Assembly (NCBI GenBank): GCA_963847985.1
Contig: CAWKBS010000009.1
Span: 348,922 to 412,921 of the forward strand
DNA length: 64,000 nucleotides
Direction of reading: 5' to 3'
Source: JAIBJN01 sp963847985
GTDB taxonomy: Bacteria > Actinomycetota > Thermoleophilia > Gaiellales > Gaiellaceae
Shown: positions 34,502-44,781 of the stretch, piece by piece
How the letters are laid out: every line of letters begins with the position of its first letter
Position numbering within the stretch: position 1 is the first letter of the stretch
Translations under genes and position numbers: made by a program
The notes under the pieces: generated by a model
Database searches by the model: none
The model's input: only the letters and a program-made list of their open reading frames with translations
What the model was told of the DNA's origin: nothing

Positions 34502-35613
34502 GGTAGACACGCAGGGCGGACGGCGGCTAGGTCAGCGAGCAGGTAGAGGGAGCCGGTCACGAGCAGGGCGCCGCCCTCGCCGGCCAGCTCGCGCCCGCGC
34601 AGGAGCGCCGCGCGCGGGTCGGAGACCTCCTCGACGTGCCCGAAGAAGGGTCGCGCCAGGTCCGCGAGCTCCTCCGCCGGAAGCGCGCGCCCGCTCGTCG
34701 AGGACGTCGCCACGAGGCGCCCGCCGAGCGCCGAGAGCGCCGCGAGCATCCCTGCCGCGTCCTTGTCGGCCAGGATCGAGGCGACGACGACCCAGTCGGC
34801 GCGCGGAACGCGCGTGAGGAGATAGCCGACGCCGGCGAGATTGTGCGCGCCGTCCCAGATCTCGAGCGGGGCCTCCCCCACGCGCTCGAGGCGGCCGGGG
34901 ACGACCACGCCCTCGAGCGGCGCCGGGTCGACCGTCCTGCCGAGGAACGACTCGACCGCCGCGTGCGCGAGCGCGCCGTCGGAGCCGGCGACGACCGTGA
35001 CGCCCCCGGCCCCGGCGCTGCGGGCGGCCTGCTCCCATTCCGGCTCGCCGAGGACGACGAGCGCCCCCGGGGTCACCACCGCGAGCTTCTCCGCGGCGAT
35101 CTCCTCCCGGGTCTCGCCCAGGACCTCGACGTGCTCGAGGGCGACGTTCGTGAGCACGACGACCCCGGCGCCAAGGACGTTGGTGGCGTCGTGGCGCCCG
35201 CCGAGGCCTGCCTCGACGACGGCGACGTCGACTTCCGCGGCCGCGAACTCGGCGAGCGCGGCGGCGGTCAGCGCCTCGAACTGCGTCGCCCCTACCGACT
35301 CGGCCTCGGGCCGGATGCGGGCGAGCGCCGCCTCGAGGTCGGCCTCCTGCCCGCCGACTCGGATGCGCTCGCCCCAGGAGACGACGTGCGGCGACGTGTA
35401 GAGGCCCGGGCGGAGGCCCTCGGCGAGGAGCAGCGCCTCGGCCGCGCGCGCGGTCGTCGTCTTGCCGTTCGTGCCGACGACATGGATGGCGTCGAGGCCG
35501 CGCTCGGGATTCCCGAGTCGTCGCAGCAGCTCGCGAATCCGTCCGAGCCCAAACTCCTCCGGCCAGGGGCTGAGCGCCTCGAGCCAGGTGATGTGGTCAA
35601 CCGCCGAGGGCAT
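34477..35613 (-). CDS. folC: Folylpolyglutamate synthase / dihydrofolate synthase
   Basis: 378 residues from the ATG at 35613 (MPSAVDHITWLEALSPW), which overlaps the valS stop by 17 bp. ATP-binding P-loop VVGTNGKTTT at residues 45-54, then YTSPHVVSWGERIRV and the VVEAGLGGRHDATNV motif, typical of Mur-ligase-like FolC. It adds glutamates to folates. The protein is slightly shorter than the usual 420 residues. The classical valS-folC pair is preserved. Confidence 0.94.
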   Translation of the reverse strand: MPSAVDHITWLEALSPWPEEFGLGRIRELLRRLGNPERGLDAIHVVGTNGKTTTARAAEALLLAEGLRPGLYTSPHVVSWGERIRVGGQEADLEAALARIRPEAESVGATQFEALTAAALAEFAAAEVDVAVVEAGLGGRHDATNVLGAGVVVLTNVALEHVEVLGETREEIAAEKLAVVTPGALVVLGEPEWEQAARSAGAGGVTVVAGSDGALAHAAVESFLGRTVDPAPLEGVVVPGRLERVGEAPLEIWDGAHNLAGVGYLLTRVPRADWVVVASILADKDAAGMLAALSALGGRLVATSSTSGRALPAEELADLARPFFGHVEEVSDPRAALLRGRELAGEGGALLVTGSLYLLADLAAVRPACLPWQASASG

Positions 35614-38014
35614 CGAGCTCGCGCCGGTAGCGCGCCAGCTTCTCGCGCTCGCCCTCGACCACCTCGGGCGGCGCGTTGGCGACGAAGTTCTCGTTCCCGA
35701 GCATCCCCTCGGAGCGCGCAACCTCCTTGTGCAGGCGGTCGATCTCCCCGTCGCGGCTGCCGTTCAGGGGTAGCTGCTCCTTGCGCACGACGGCGTCGAA
35801 GACGCGGCGCTCGTCCTCCGCGAGGTCGACGAGCACGCCGCTGCGCCGGGCGATCGCGGCGGCGTCGCGGACCCGCTCGAGCGCATCGGCGTCCGCGCTG
35901 AAGCGCGCGTCCGGCTCGGGCCACGGCGAGACGATCAGACGCGCTTGGCGGTCGGGGAGCCGCGTCCAGATCTCCTCGGTCACGTGCGGCAGAACCGGGT
36001 GCAGGAGCGCAACGAGCCGCTCGAGCGCGGCGAGCGCGGTCGCGGCGGCGTCCGGATCGTCCTCGTACAGCCGCGGCTTCAGCGCCTCGGCGTACCAGTC
36101 GCAGAAGTCGTCGTAGGTCAGGGAGTAGAGGGCCTTCACGGCAGCAGAGAAGTCGAAGGCGGCCCAGGCCTCCTCCACCTCGACGCGGACGAGATCGAGG
36201 CGCGCGAGGATCCAGCGCTCCTCGGCCGACTGCGGCCTCGCGTCGGGCAGGGCGCCCTCGGTGTTCGCCAGGAGCAGCCGCGAGACGTTCCAGAGCTTGT
36301 TCGCCAGCCGCCGGCCCTCGACGATCGCCTCCTCGGCAAAGCGCACGTCCTGGGTGGACGACATCTTGAGGAGCCCGTAGCGGGTCGCGTCGGCGCCGTG
36401 GGCGTCGATCAGCTCGAGCGGGTCGATGCCGGTGCCGAGGCTCTTCGACATGCGGCGCCCGTCCGGCGCGAGCACCGTCGAGTGGACGATCACGTCGTGG
36501 AACGGGACGTCGCCGACGAGCTCGAGCCCGGTCCAGATCATCCGGTTCTCCCACAGGCGGATGATCTCGCGCGCCGTCGAGTTGACGTCGCCCGGGTAGT
36601 AGCGCCGCAGCTCCTCGGTGTCCTCGGGCCAGCCGAGCGTCGCGTACGGCCAGAGCGCCGACGAGAACCAGGTGTCGAGCACGTCGGGGTCGCGCTCGAG
36701 CTCGCCCGAGCCGCACTCCGCGCAGCGCTCGGGCGGCGGCCAGGCGCAGGTGGCGTGCCCGTCGGGGCAGTACCAGATCGGGAGCTGGTGACCCCACCAG
36801 AGCTGGCGCGAGACATTCCAGTCCGGAATCTCCTCGAGCGAGCGAACGGCGAACTGGTGCTGCGACTCGGGGTGGTAGCGGACGCGCCGCTCCACGAGCG
36901 CGGCCAGGGCCGGCTTGCGCGGTTCCTCCATGGCGAGCCACCACTGGAGCGAGACCAGCGGCTCGATGCGCGTGTGGCAGCGCTCGCAGGTGCCGACGTT
37001 GTGCCGGTAGGGCTCGCGCTTCTCCAGCCGGTCGTGCTCCCGGAGCCAGGCCACCACCGCCTCGTCGGCCTCCTTCTGGGTCAGGCCCGCGAGGTCGCCC
37101 GCGTGCTCGTTCATGCGCCCGTCGAGGCCGATCACCGTCAGGACCGGAAGGTCGTGGCGCCTGCCGATCTCGAAGTCCGTGGGATCGTGCCCGGGCGTGA
37201 CCTTGAGCGCGCCCGTGCCGAACTCGGGCTCCACGAGCTCGTCCGCGATCACCGGCACGCGCCGCTCCACGAACGGGACGACGACCTCCCGGCCGACCGC
37301 GTCGCGGTAGCGCTCGTCGGCCGGGTGCACCGCGACCGCGACGTCCGCAAGCATCGTCGGCGGGCGCACCGTGGCCACCGTGATCGCGCCCGAGCCGTCC
37401 GCGAACGGGTAGCGCGCGAAGACGAGCGTGTCGTCCATGGGCTCGTGCACGACCTCGAGGTCCGAGATGGCCGTCTCGTGGAAGGGGCACCAGTTGACGA
37501 TCCGGTTCGCGCGGTACATCCAGCCGCGCTCCCAGCAGTGGACGAAGAAGCGCATCACGGCCTCGACGTAGCCCGGATCCATCGTGAACCGCTCCCGGTC
37601 GTACGCGAGCGAGGCGCCCAGGCGCCGGTACTGGCCCATGATCGTCCGGCCCGTCTCCTCGAGGTGCCCCCACACCCGCTCGACGAAGGCCTCGCGCCCG
37701 ATCTCCTTGCGGGACGTCCCCTCCGCGACGAGCTGCTTCTCCACGACGTTCTGGGTGGAGATGCCCGCGTGGTCGTACCCGGGCTGCCAGAGCGTGTCGA
37801 AGCCGCGCATCCGGTGCCAGCGAACGAGGACGTCCTGGAGCGACCCGTTGAGGGCGTGGCCCATGTGCAGCGCGCCGGTCACGTTCGGCGGCGGCACGGC
37901 GATCACGAACGTCTCCTCGCGCCGCTTGCCGGCACCCGCGCGGTAGAGGCCCTCGGCCTCCCAGGCCTCCTGCCAGCGGCGCTCGACGTCCTCCGGACGG
38001 TAGGTCGGCTCCAT
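35597..38014 (-). CDS. valS: Valyl-tRNA synthetase
   Basis: 805 residues. HMGH at residues 50-53 (PPPNVTGALHMGHALNGS), editing domain, zinc-like cysteines (CPDG, CAECG and CERCH), KMSKS variant RMSKSLGTGIDP near residue 520, and the C-terminal arginine-rich coiled-coil arm (GEREKLARYRRELDALGG). It charges tRNA-Val. The first gene of the long minus-strand run, divergent from the cyclase gene with a 26-bp gap. Confidence 0.98.
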   Translation of the reverse strand: MEPTYRPEDVERRWQEAWEAEGLYRAGAGKRREETFVIAVPPPNVTGALHMGHALNGSLQDVLVRWHRMRGFDTLWQPGYDHAGISTQNVVEKQLVAEGTSRKEIGREAFVERVWGHLEETGRTIMGQYRRLGASLAYDRERFTMDPGYVEAVMRFFVHCWERGWMYRANRIVNWCPFHETAISDLEVVHEPMDDTLVFARYPFADGSGAITVATVRPPTMLADVAVAVHPADERYRDAVGREVVVPFVERRVPVIADELVEPEFGTGALKVTPGHDPTDFEIGRRHDLPVLTVIGLDGRMNEHAGDLAGLTQKEADEAVVAWLREHDRLEKREPYRHNVGTCERCHTRIEPLVSLQWWLAMEEPRKPALAALVERRVRYHPESQHQFAVRSLEEIPDWNVSRQLWWGHQLPIWYCPDGHATCAWPPPERCAECGSGELERDPDVLDTWFSSALWPYATLGWPEDTEELRRYYPGDVNSTAREIIRLWENRMIWTGLELVGDVPFHDVIVHSTVLAPDGRRMSKSLGTGIDPLELIDAHGADATRYGLLKMSSTQDVRFAEEAIVEGRRLANKLWNVSRLLLANTEGALPDARPQSAEERWILARLDLVRVEVEEAWAAFDFSAAVKALYSLTYDDFCDWYAEALKPRLYEDDPDAAATALAALERLVALLHPVLPHVTEEIWTRLPDRQARLIVSPWPEPDARFSADADALERVRDAAAIARRSGVLVDLAEDERRVFDAVVRKEQLPLNGSRDGEIDRLHKEVARSEGMLGNENFVANAPPEVVEGEREKLARYRRELDALGG

Positions 38015-38040
38015 GCCGCTGATTCTAGGGGTGTGCCCAC

Positions 38041-40008
38041 GTGGCAGACTTCAGGCATGGAAAGGTCGCCGAGCCCGTGAGCCAGGTCGTCCAGGATCCT
38101 CTCGAAGCCGGCCGCCAAGCCGTGCAGCGGCGCGAGTGGGCCACGGGCTACGAGCTCCTGCACGCCGCGGACGAGTCCGGCGAGCTGACGGCGGAGGACC
38201 TCATGCTCCTCGCCGAGGCCGCGATGTGGGTCGGCCACATGGACTCGGTCGAGCCGTACTTCGAGCGCGCCTACCGCGGGTACCTCCAGGAGGGCAAGAC
38301 GCTGCGGGCCGCCTTCGTCGCCACCTGGATCGCGCACAACGAGAAGAACAGCCTGCAGACGTCCGTCGCCGACGGATGGATGAGCCGGGCCAAGCGCCTC
38401 CTCGATCTCGAGGACGAGGCAGCCGAGCACGGCTACTGGGCGCTCCAGAAGAGCCTCGACGCGCTCGGTTCCGGCGACTTCGCCGAGGCGCTCGAGCTCG
38501 CCCGAAAGGCCGAGGAGCTCGGCCGCCGCTTCGGCGACCGCAACCTCGAGATTCGCGGGCTGCAGCGCCAGGGCAGCGCGCTGATCTCGCAGGGCGAGGT
38601 CGCCGAGGGGAAGCTCCTGCTCGACGAGGCGAGCGCGGCCGCGCTCGCCGGCGAGCTCGACCCCTTCTCGACGCTGTCGGTGTACTGCAACACCATCGGC
38701 GCGTGCCGCGACGTCGCCGACTTCGAGAGCGCCGGCGAGTGGACCGACCGGGCGATGGACTTCTGCGAGGCGAACACGGCGGCCGCCTTCCCGGGCATGT
38801 GCCGGGTGAACCACGCCGAGGTGATGAAGTTCAAGGGCCGCCTGACCGAGGCGCAGGAGCTCGCCGACAGCGCGAGCCAGGAGCTGCGCGTCTGGAACCC
38901 GCGGATCGCGGGCGCCGCTTTCTACGAGCTCGGCGAGGTCCGCCTGCGGCTCGGCGAGCTCGCCCAGGCCGAGCAGGCCTTCCGGGAGGCCGACGAGCTC
39001 GGGCGCACCCCGGAGCCCGGCCTTTCGCTCCTTCGGCTCGTCCAGGGGAACGTGAAAGGCGCGCTCGCGTCGATCCGCCGGGCGGTCGGCAACGACTCGC
39101 TGAGCCTCCCCGCCCAGGCGCGCCTGCTGCCGGCCGCTGTCGAGATCGCGATCGCCGCCGGCGAGCCCGACGAGGCGGCCGGATACGCCGAGCGCTTCGC
39201 GCCTGTGGCGGAGACCTACGACACCTCGGCGCTCCACGCCACCGCCGCCTTCACGAGCGGGCAGGTCGCACTTGCGCGCGGCGACGCCGACGGCGCCTAC
39301 CATGCGTTTCGCCAGGCGCGGACGATCTGGGACTCGAACGGAGCGACCTACGACGTCGCCCGCGCGCGCGAGCAGCTCGGAAAGGCGCTGCAGACGAGCG
39401 GGGACGAGGAGGCCGCGGTCTGGGAGCTCCAGGCGGCGGCCGCCCGCTTCGAGCGGCTGGGCGCGGTCCGGGACGCCGACCGCGTCGCAGAGCTCCTCAT
39501 GCGCGACACGTCGACCGAGGTGATGAAGACGTTCCTCTTCACCGACATCGTCGGCTCGACCGAGATCGCGAGCGCGGTCGCGTCGGACCGGCAGTGGGTC
39601 AGCCTGCTGCGCCGCCACGACGATGCCCTGCGCGCGATCTTCGCGGACTTCAAGGGCCAGGTCGTCGACCACACGGGCGACGGCTTCTTCGTCGCCTTCG
39701 AGGAAGCCGAGGACGCCGTCGGCGCGGCGGTCACGATCCAGCGGGCGATCGACCAGGACTTCGAGTTCGACATCCGCATCGGCGTCCACACGGACGGGGC
39801 GCTGCAGACGCGGGAGAACTACCACGGGAAGGGCGTGCACGCCGCGGCCCGCATCGGCGCCTCCGCCGAGGGCCGGGAGATCCTGACGAGCAAGGCGACG
39901 GTCGCAGAGCTCGCTCAGTTCAGGATCACGAGCCCGCGCTCGCTCACCCTGAAGGGCTTCAAGGAGCCCGTCGACGTCTGCTCGGTGGAGTGGGCCGCGG
40001 CCGGGTGA
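38041..40008 (+). CDS. TPR protein with C-terminal class III adenylyl/guanylyl cyclase domain
   Basis: 655 residues. Residues about 15-480 are helical TPR-like repeats (LARKAEELGRRFGDRNLEIR and similar). The catalytic domain starts about 495: FLFTDIVGSTEIA with metal aspartate D502, HTGDGFFVAF with D547, and GKGVHAAARI with R604. The usual transition-state Asn of VNxAAR is His600, as in some actinobacterial relatives, so activity should be tested rather than assumed. The GTG at 38041 is 26 bp from valS; an in-frame GTG at 38077 is an alternative start leaving more promoter room. Confidence 0.88.
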   Translation: MADFRHGKVAEPVSQVVQDPLEAGRQAVQRREWATGYELLHAADESGELTAEDLMLLAEAAMWVGHMDSVEPYFERAYRGYLQEGKTLRAAFVATWIAHNEKNSLQTSVADGWMSRAKRLLDLEDEAAEHGYWALQKSLDALGSGDFAEALELARKAEELGRRFGDRNLEIRGLQRQGSALISQGEVAEGKLLLDEASAAALAGELDPFSTLSVYCNTIGACRDVADFESAGEWTDRAMDFCEANTAAAFPGMCRVNHAEVMKFKGRLTEAQELADSASQELRVWNPRIAGAAFYELGEVRLRLGELAQAEQAFREADELGRTPEPGLSLLRLVQGNVKGALASIRRAVGNDSLSLPAQARLLPAAVEIAIAAGEPDEAAGYAERFAPVAETYDTSALHATAAFTSGQVALARGDADGAYHAFRQARTIWDSNGATYDVARAREQLGKALQTSGDEEAAVWELQAAAARFERLGAVRDADRVAELLMRDTSTEVMKTFLFTDIVGSTEIASAVASDRQWVSLLRRHDDALRAIFADFKGQVVDHTGDGFFVAFEEAEDAVGAAVTIQRAIDQDFEFDIRIGVHTDGALQTRENYHGKGVHAAARIGASAEGREILTSKATVAELAQFRITSPRSLTLKGFKEPVDVCSVEWAAAG

Positions 40009-40515
40009 AAGCACCTGCGGCGGCCGCTCTGGCCGTCACGCTCTTGCTCGCGGCCTGCGCCGGCGACTCCGATCCCGCCGCGGTCTCCACGGTGACGACG
40101 ACCGTGATCACGACGGAGACGGTGACGACGACGGTCACCGAGACCGCGCCCACCGACACGTCCGGCGCCGACGGACTCCGGCGCCTCCACGGTGAGCTTC
40201 CAGATGCCCTCGCGGAACATCGGCTGCCTCTTCGGGTTCCGGCGCCTCCGCTGCGACATCCTGAGCGGCCTCGAGCCGGCGCCGGCGGAGGACTGCGAGT
40301 TCGACTGGGTCGGGGTCGACCTCGGCGTGACGGGGCCCGCGGCCCCGAACTGCGGCAGCGACACGGTCTACGACGCCGACGCGCCCACGCTCGCCTACGG
40401 CACGGCCTGGGACCGGGCCGGCATTCACTGCGAGTCCGAGGAAAGCGGCCTCACGTGCTCGAACGGCGAGGGGCACGAGTTCACCCTCGCGCGCGGAAGC
40501 TGGTCGGCTTCCTGA
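40005..40515 (+). CDS. DUF6636 lipoprotein (frame interrupted near 40174-40177)
   Basis: GTG overlapping the cyclase stop (GTGA). Signal peptide with lipobox LLLAAC (Cys17), a Thr/Val-rich spacer, then, one frame over, the DUF6636 domain: FQMPSRNIGC, LRCDI, DWVGVDLGV, LAYGTAWDRAG, GLTCSNGEGHEFTL, with six domain cysteines probably forming three disulfides. A single surplus base near 40174-40177 (GGACTCC) separates the two frames; removing it gives GADGSGASTVSFQMPSR and about 169 residues. Secreted and of unknown function. Confidence 0.72.
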
Positions 40516-40534
40516 GCACGATCCGTTAGGCATT

Positions 40535-40561
40535 GAACCCTCCGCGGGGTCGGCTGCGAAC
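40535..40561 (+). promoter_or_regulatory. Candidate ECF-sigma promoter of the DUF4394 gene
   Basis: GAACC (40535-40539), 17 bp, CGAAC (40557-40561). The same pair with a 16-bp spacer stands before the sigma-factor gene at 41489-41514, and the bases next to the boxes (CTCCG after the first, TG before the second) are shared too. GAAC is a typical ECF -35 core. The 40 bp to the ATG contain AGGAGG. Confidence 0.6.
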
Positions 40562-40600
40562 TGCGGTCAATCCCCACCGCATCGACCCAGGAGGATCACG

Positions 40601-41449
40601 ATGTCCAAGTTCATTCGCTGGGCGATCGGCGTCGGCGCAGTCGCCGCGCTGGTTGTCCCGCTCGGAGCCGCCGCAGACCGCGGCGGCGACTCGAAAGGAA
40701 AGGATCGGCGCGTCTTCTACGCGACCGACACCGGAGGCAACCTGCTGCGCTTCGACTCGCGCTCGCCCCGAAAGGCCCGCTCCAAGGCCATCACCGGCCT
40801 GCCGGCGGGAGTCGTCTTGAGCGGCCTCGACTTCCGTCCCGCGACCGGCGACCTCTACGCGCTCGGAAGCGACAAGGTCGTCTACCGCGTGAACGCGGAG
40901 ACGGCGATTGCCGTGGCCGAGGGGCCCGCCTTCGAGGTTGCCCCGGATGCGCTCAACAGCGGGAACATCGGCTTCGACTTCAACCCGACCGTGGACAAGA
41001 TCCGGGTGACGAGCGACGCCGACGACAACATCCGCCTCAATCCGGACGAGGGCAACCTGCTCTCGAAGGACACGAGCCTCACCCCGGCGGACGTCATGGT
41101 GGTCGGCTCCGCGTACACCAACTCGTCCTTCACGGCGTTCGCGACCCGGCCGACCGTGACCGAGCTGTACGCCCTCGACATCGCCCCCAGCAAGGACCGG
41201 CTCTGGATTCAGCGCCCCGCCAACAACGGCACGCTGATCATGCCCGTCTCGCTCGGCTTCAACCTGGGCGCGAACGCCGGCTTCGACATCGCCGGCAGCA
41301 AGAACGTCGGCTACGTCGCCGGCACCCAGATGGGCCGGAGCTCCGCCCAGCTCTGGCGCGTCGACCTGGCCACGGGCAACACGCGGTCGCTCGGCCGCAT
41401 CGGCAAGGGCGTGACCATCACCGGCCTCGCCGCCTGGCAGGACCAGTAG
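40601..41449 (+). CDS. Secreted DUF4394 domain protein
   Basis: 282 residues, ATG with AGGAGG at 40589-40594. A signal peptide (IGVGAVAALVVPLGAAA, cut near AAA/DRG) precedes a beta-propeller-like DUF4394 domain: VFYATDTGGNLLRFDSRSP, VVLSGLDFRPATGDLYALGS, FDFNPTVDKIRVTSDADDNI, NPDEGNL. The family is secreted or surface-located and of unknown function. It lies just before the ECF sigma/anti-sigma operon and shares its promoter motif, so it is a probable target of that sigma factor. Confidence 0.85.
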   Translation: MSKFIRWAIGVGAVAALVVPLGAAADRGGDSKGKDRRVFYATDTGGNLLRFDSRSPRKARSKAITGLPAGVVLSGLDFRPATGDLYALGSDKVVYRVNAETAIAVAEGPAFEVAPDALNSGNIGFDFNPTVDKIRVTSDADDNIRLNPDEGNLLSKDTSLTPADVMVVGSAYTNSSFTAFATRPTVTELYALDIAPSKDRLWIQRPANNGTLIMPVSLGFNLGANAGFDIAGSKNVGYVAGTQMGRSSAQLWRVDLATGNTRSLGRIGKGVTITGLAAWQDQ

Positions 41450-41458
41450 CACGCCGCA

Positions 41459-41488
41459 GCGGGGTGGGCCCCACCGGGCCCACCCCGC
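41459..41488 (+). terminator. Strong hairpin after the DUF4394 gene
   Basis: GCGGGGTGGGCCC, loop CACC, GGGCCCACCCCGC: perfect 13-bp stem starting 10 bp after the stop. There is no U tract (GAACC follows, the -35 box of the next promoter), so it may act with Rho or simply protect the 3' end. Confidence 0.6.
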
Positions 41489-41514
41489 GAACCTCCGGGC
41501 CCTGACGTGCGAAC
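41489..41514 (+). promoter_or_regulatory. Candidate autoregulatory ECF-sigma promoter
   Basis: GAACC (41489-41493), 16 bp, CGAAC (41510-41514), 21 bp before the sigma-factor ATG. It repeats the motif at 40535-40561, which suggests the sigma factor controls its own operon and the DUF4394 gene. Confidence 0.6.
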
Positions 41515-41535
41515 GACCTGTGATTCGGACCGCCG

Positions 41536-42114
41536 ATGGACTCGCTCCCAGCAATCGCGCACGACCGCGTCGACACCCAGGAGGCCGTCCTCCTCGCGCG
41601 GCTCGCCGCCGGAGAGCGCGACGAGCCGCTCGCCGACCTCTACCGCATCTACGGCAGGCGGATCTACGGGCTCGGGCTCCGGCTGCTCGGCGATCGGGGA
41701 CTTGCCGAGGAGCTGGTGCAGGAGACGTTCCTGCGCCTCTGGCGTTCGAGCGACCGTTACGACTCGGAGCGGGGCAGCGTCCGCACGTTCGTCTTCACGC
41801 TGGCCAGGCGCGCCGGAGTCGACCTCCTCAGGCGCGGGTCGTCGCGCTCGACGCCGGCGATCCCGGTCGAGGACCTGGACGCGCCGTCCGGCGACGAGGC
41901 CTTCGACGAGCTCGTCCTGTCGCTCGACGTCCGCGAGGTCCTCGACAGCCTGTCGCCCAAGCACCGCGAGGTGCTCGAGCTGCACTACCTCGGCGACATG
42001 ACCCAGGCGCAGATCGCAGCCAGGCTCGACGTCCCGCTCGGCACGGTCAAGACGAGGACGTTCCACGCACTGCGGGCCTTCCGCGAGCAGCTCGGAGAGC
42101 GGGAGCTCCTGTGA
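41536..42114 (+). CDS. ECF RNA polymerase sigma factor
   Basis: 192 residues. Region 2 (LADLYRIYGRRIYGLGLRLL ... AEELVQETFLRLWRSSDRYD) and region 4 (LDSLSPKHREVLELHYLGD, then IAARLDVPLGTVKTRTFHAL) are intact; regions 1.1 and 3 are absent, as in group IV sigma factors. It resembles the SigK/SigL-like group paired with RskA-type anti-sigma factors. The anti-sigma gene follows with a GTGA overlap. Confidence 0.93.
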   Translation: MDSLPAIAHDRVDTQEAVLLARLAAGERDEPLADLYRIYGRRIYGLGLRLLGDRGLAEELVQETFLRLWRSSDRYDSERGSVRTFVFTLARRAGVDLLRRGSSRSTPAIPVEDLDAPSGDEAFDELVLSLDVREVLDSLSPKHREVLELHYLGDMTQAQIAARLDVPLGTVKTRTFHALRAFREQLGERELL

Positions 42115-42827
42115 CCGAGCCCGTCATCCGCCACGAGGACGCCGCCGGCTACCTGCTCGGCGTCCTGACCCCGGAGGAACGGGGCGCCTTCGAGCGGCAT
42201 CTCGCCGGCTGCGCCGAGTGCCGGAAGCACGTGCAGGAGCTGGGCGGGACCGCCGAGCTGCTGCGACGGAGCGCCCCCGCCTACGACCCGCCGCCGGGGC
42301 TCGAGCGCAAGGTGGCCGACGCGGTCGAGCGGGGCGCCTCGGCGAACGGCGGTCCGTCTCGCCGGCCGGCCCGGCGACCGCTCTGGCGCCGCCCGGTGGC
42401 GCTCGCCGCGGCCGCGGCGGCGCTCGCGCTCGGAGGGCTCCTCGCCGGAGCGCTGCTCGAGCGGCCCGGGCCCGGCGGTCAGGTCGAGCTCGAGGCGACG
42501 CTCGCACCGCCGGGTGGCGGGCCCGAACGCGCGAGCGTGATCGTCGAGAAGACCGGGATCGGACGCGAGATCTCCTTCCGGAGCGACGACCTGCCCATTC
42601 TGCCCAAGGGCGAGTACTACGAGCTCTGGTTCGTCGGCGCCGGCGACACGCTCGAGCGCCCGAATCGCATCTCCGCCGGCACGTTCCATCCCGACACGCA
42701 GGGCCGTTCCGTCGTGGAGCTGACCGCGGCGGTCGACCCGGCCCTCTACCCCGTGCTCAGCGTCACGGCCGAGCCGGCGGACGGCGATCCCCGCCGCACC
42801 GGCCCGGAGGTGCTCCGCTCGGAGTAG
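42111..42827 (+). CDS. Membrane anti-sigma factor, zinc-finger/RskA type
   Basis: 238 residues, GTG start overlapping the sigma stop. The N-terminal anti-sigma domain has the zinc motif H30-C34-C37 (HLAGCAEC). A single TM helix lies at about residues 98-122 (ALAAAAAALALGGLLAGALL). The extracytoplasmic part (LPILPKGEYYELWFVGAGDT ... NRISAGTFHPDTQG) fits the RskA C-terminal domain. It sequesters the sigma factor until regulated proteolysis. It converges on clpX with an 18-bp gap. Confidence 0.9.
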   Translation: MTEPVIRHEDAAGYLLGVLTPEERGAFERHLAGCAECRKHVQELGGTAELLRRSAPAYDPPPGLERKVADAVERGASANGGPSRRPARRPLWRRPVALAAAAAALALGGLLAGALLERPGPGGQVELEATLAPPGGGPERASVIVEKTGIGREISFRSDDLPILPKGEYYELWFVGAGDTLERPNRISAGTFHPDTQGRSVVELTAAVDPALYPVLSVTAEPADGDPRRTGPEVLRSE

Positions 42828-42845
42828 CGGACGCCTGGGCCGGGT

Positions 42846-44126
<1,281 letters not shown>

Positions 44127-44169
44127 GTCTCTCTACCTTGTACCTCGAAATCGCTCGGCTGGCTAGGAC

Positions 44170-44781
44170 CTAGGACGCCGCCGCCATCGCGGGCGTGCCC
44201 CGATTGGCGATCACCGTGTCGATGATGCCGTAGTCGAGGGCTTCCTGCGCGGTCATGAAGTAGTCCCGCTCCATGTCCTTGCCGACCTTCTCCAGGTCCT
44301 GCTTGGTGTGGGTGGCGATGATCTCCTCGAGCAGGCGCTTCATCGCGAGCGTCTCGCGCGCCTGGATCTCGATGTCGGTCGCCTGCCCCTGGAAGCCGGC
44401 CGAGACCTGATGGATGAGGATCTTCGAGTGCGGCGTCGCCATTCGCTTGCCGTTGGTGCCGCCCGCCAGAAGCAGAGCGCCCATCGACATGGCGATCCCG
44501 ACGCAGATCGTCTGCACGTCGGGCTTGATGTACTGCATCGTGTCGTAGATCGCCATGCCGGCATAGACCGAGCCGCCCGGCGAGTTGATGTAGATCGAGA
44601 TGTCCTTGTCGGGGTCCTCGGACTCGAGGTGGATCAGCTGCGCCACGATCAGGTTGGCGATCTGGTCGTCCACGGGAGTCCCGAGGAAGATGATTCTCTC
44701 GTTCAGAAGCCGCGAGTAGATGTCGAAAGCGCGCTCGCCTCTCGACGTCTGCTCGACGACCATTGGGATCAACGGGCTCAT
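44170..44781 (-). CDS. clpP: ATP-dependent Clp protease proteolytic subunit ClpP
   Basis: 203 residues. Catalytic triad S99 (GIAMSMGALL), H124 (ILIHQVSAG) and D173. Many actinobacteria have two clpP genes; here one copy lies between tig and clpX. Its ATG overlaps the proper tig stop (ATGA), which helps define the tig reading frame. Confidence 0.97.
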   Translation of the reverse strand: MSPLIPMVVEQTSRGERAFDIYSRLLNERIIFLGTPVDDQIANLIVAQLIHLESEDPDKDISIYINSPGGSVYAGMAIYDTMQYIKPDVQTICVGIAMSMGALLLAGGTNGKRMATPHSKILIHQVSAGFQGQATDIEIQARETLAMKRLLEEIIATHTKQDLEKVGKDMERDYFMTAQEALDYGIIDTVIANRGTPAMAAAS

